NCBI GenBank assembly: GCA_003457065.1
Contig: DMJQ01000077.1
Coordinates: 18,856 to 25,627 of the forward strand
Direction: 5' to 3'
DNA: 6,772 bases
From: Clostridiales bacterium
Lineage (GTDB): Bacteria > Bacillota > Clostridia > Tissierellales > Sedimentibacteraceae
Made by a program: the position numbers and the translations under genes. The notes below the pieces were generated by a model. That model was not told the origin of the DNA. It saw only the letters and a list, made by a program, of their open reading frames with translations, and made no database searches. Numbering within the stretch: position 1 is the first letter of the stretch; the number at the start of each line of letters is the position of its first letter. Shown one piece after another: positions 6,184 to 6,772 of this stretch.

Positions 6184-6772
6184 ATGAAAAAAATATTGTT
6201 TGTAATAATATCAGCAATTTTATTAGTTAATATATTTTCGGTACCGGCCCTTGCAGATACAGCCGCTGATACGGGAAATAAAAGAGAATTCAAAGTAATA
6301 GGATATTATTCCGGTGATTTGTTTGATGAGCCGTTGGAAAAACTGCAGACCGGCAAGCTGACACACGTTATCTATGCTTTTTTAATTCCGCAGAAAGACG
6401 GATCTCTGGTTGAGTTAAAAAAACCTGAACAGCTTAAAGGATTGGTTACGAAGGCTCACAATGACAGAGCAAAGGTCTTTGTAGCGGTAGGAGGATGGTC
6501 CTATGAGGGAAAGCCTCTGCAGCCCGTATTTGAAGAAGTGGCATCATCAGATGAAACGAGGAAGTTATTAGTAGAAAATATCTGTGCTTTTGTCGATGAA
6601 TACAATTTAGACGGAGTTGAGCTGGATTGGGAGCATCCGAATAAAAACACCATTGCTGACTATGAGAAGTTAACGGTTGAATTGAGCGAGGCCCTGAAAC
6701 TTAATGGTAAGGAAATGACTGCGGCACTTAACGGCGCATGGTCAAAAACAGCGGGACCGGAGCCTTCAATGG
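6184..6772 (+). CDS. Secreted glycoside hydrolase family 18 protein (3' end outside window)
   Basis: The first 196 codons of a longer gene. The ATG at 6184 has GAGGTG (6172-6177) at a good distance. Residues 1-24 are a clear signal peptide ending PALA. From residue 36 the GH18 barrel is evident: KVIGYYSG (37-44) as strand 1, LTHVIYAFL (59-67), AKVFVAVGGWS (96-106) as strand 3, then NLDGVELDWEHPN (141-153). This is the DxxDxDxE motif with Asp143, Glu146 in place of the second Asp, Asp148, and the catalytic acid Glu150. MTAALNGAW begins the next strand. GH18 enzymes hydrolyse chitin or N-acetylglucosamine-containing glycans, including peptidoglycan in spore-associated members. The substrate cannot be told from this half. 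It has its own ribosome site after a terminator, so it is probably transcribed separately; I see no convincing promoter in the 109-base gap. Confidence 0.9.
   Translation, partial: MKKILFVIISAILLVNIFSVPALADTAADTGNKREFKVIGYYSGDLFDEPLEKLQTGKLTHVIYAFLIPQKDGSLVELKKPEQLKGLVTKAHNDRAKVFVAVGGWSYEGKPLQPVFEEVASSDETRKLLVENICAFVDEYNLDGVELDWEHPNKNTIADYEKLTVELSEALKLNGKEMTAALNGAWSKTAGPEPSM

Noticed and set aside
6006..6293. Minus-strand open frame across the terminator and GH18 start
   Set aside because: It spans the intrinsic terminator and the signal-peptide region of the GH18 gene and has no plausible protein content.

Overview
The window looks like chromosomal DNA from a low-GC, endospore-forming Gram-positive of the Clostridia type. 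The evidence is the AT-rich third codon positions, strong AGGAGG-type ribosome binding sites, a SleC/SpoIID-like spore peptidoglycan protein, a bifunctional BirA with a BioY transporter, and secreted stalk-domain (copper amine oxidase N-terminal-like) and GH18 proteins. I cannot fix the genus. I see no mobile element, tRNA, rRNA or CRISPR array.

Left region, minus strand, positions 1-2342: three closely packed genes transcribed leftward. A 208-residue carboxypeptidase-regulatory-like beta-sandwich protein comes first. A 471-residue protein with a SpoIID-like domain and three peptidoglycan-binding repeats follows. Last is a paralogue of the first protein, cut by the window edge. None has a signal peptide. 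A match to a sigma-K-type promoter lies just upstream. The set looks like a mother-cell-expressed spore-envelope or cortex module related to SleC.

Middle region, minus strand, 2683-4327: a birA-bioY operon. It has a consensus sigma-A promoter, and an inverted repeat of the BirA-operator type overlaps the -35 box. A clean intrinsic terminator follows bioY. This is a self-contained biotin-sensing and biotin-uptake unit, with BirA predicted to repress its own transcription and that of bioY. A 49-codon ORF on the opposite strand (2563-2715) may be a small gene or a remnant.

Right region, plus strand, 4431-6772: a secreted protein with a stalk domain, a PrcB-like domain and an NTF2-like domain ends at a TGA at 5661-5663. 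The same reading frame then stays open for another 136 codons that encode a convincing further domain, and a strong intrinsic terminator follows at 6087-6119. The gene therefore appears to be one 547-codon frame interrupted by a single in-frame TGA. A secreted GH18-family glycosidase gene begins at 6184 and runs off the end.

The main points of interest are the in-frame TGA, the BirA operator/promoter overlap, and the split, duplicated SleC-like spore module with a shared short N-terminal motif.
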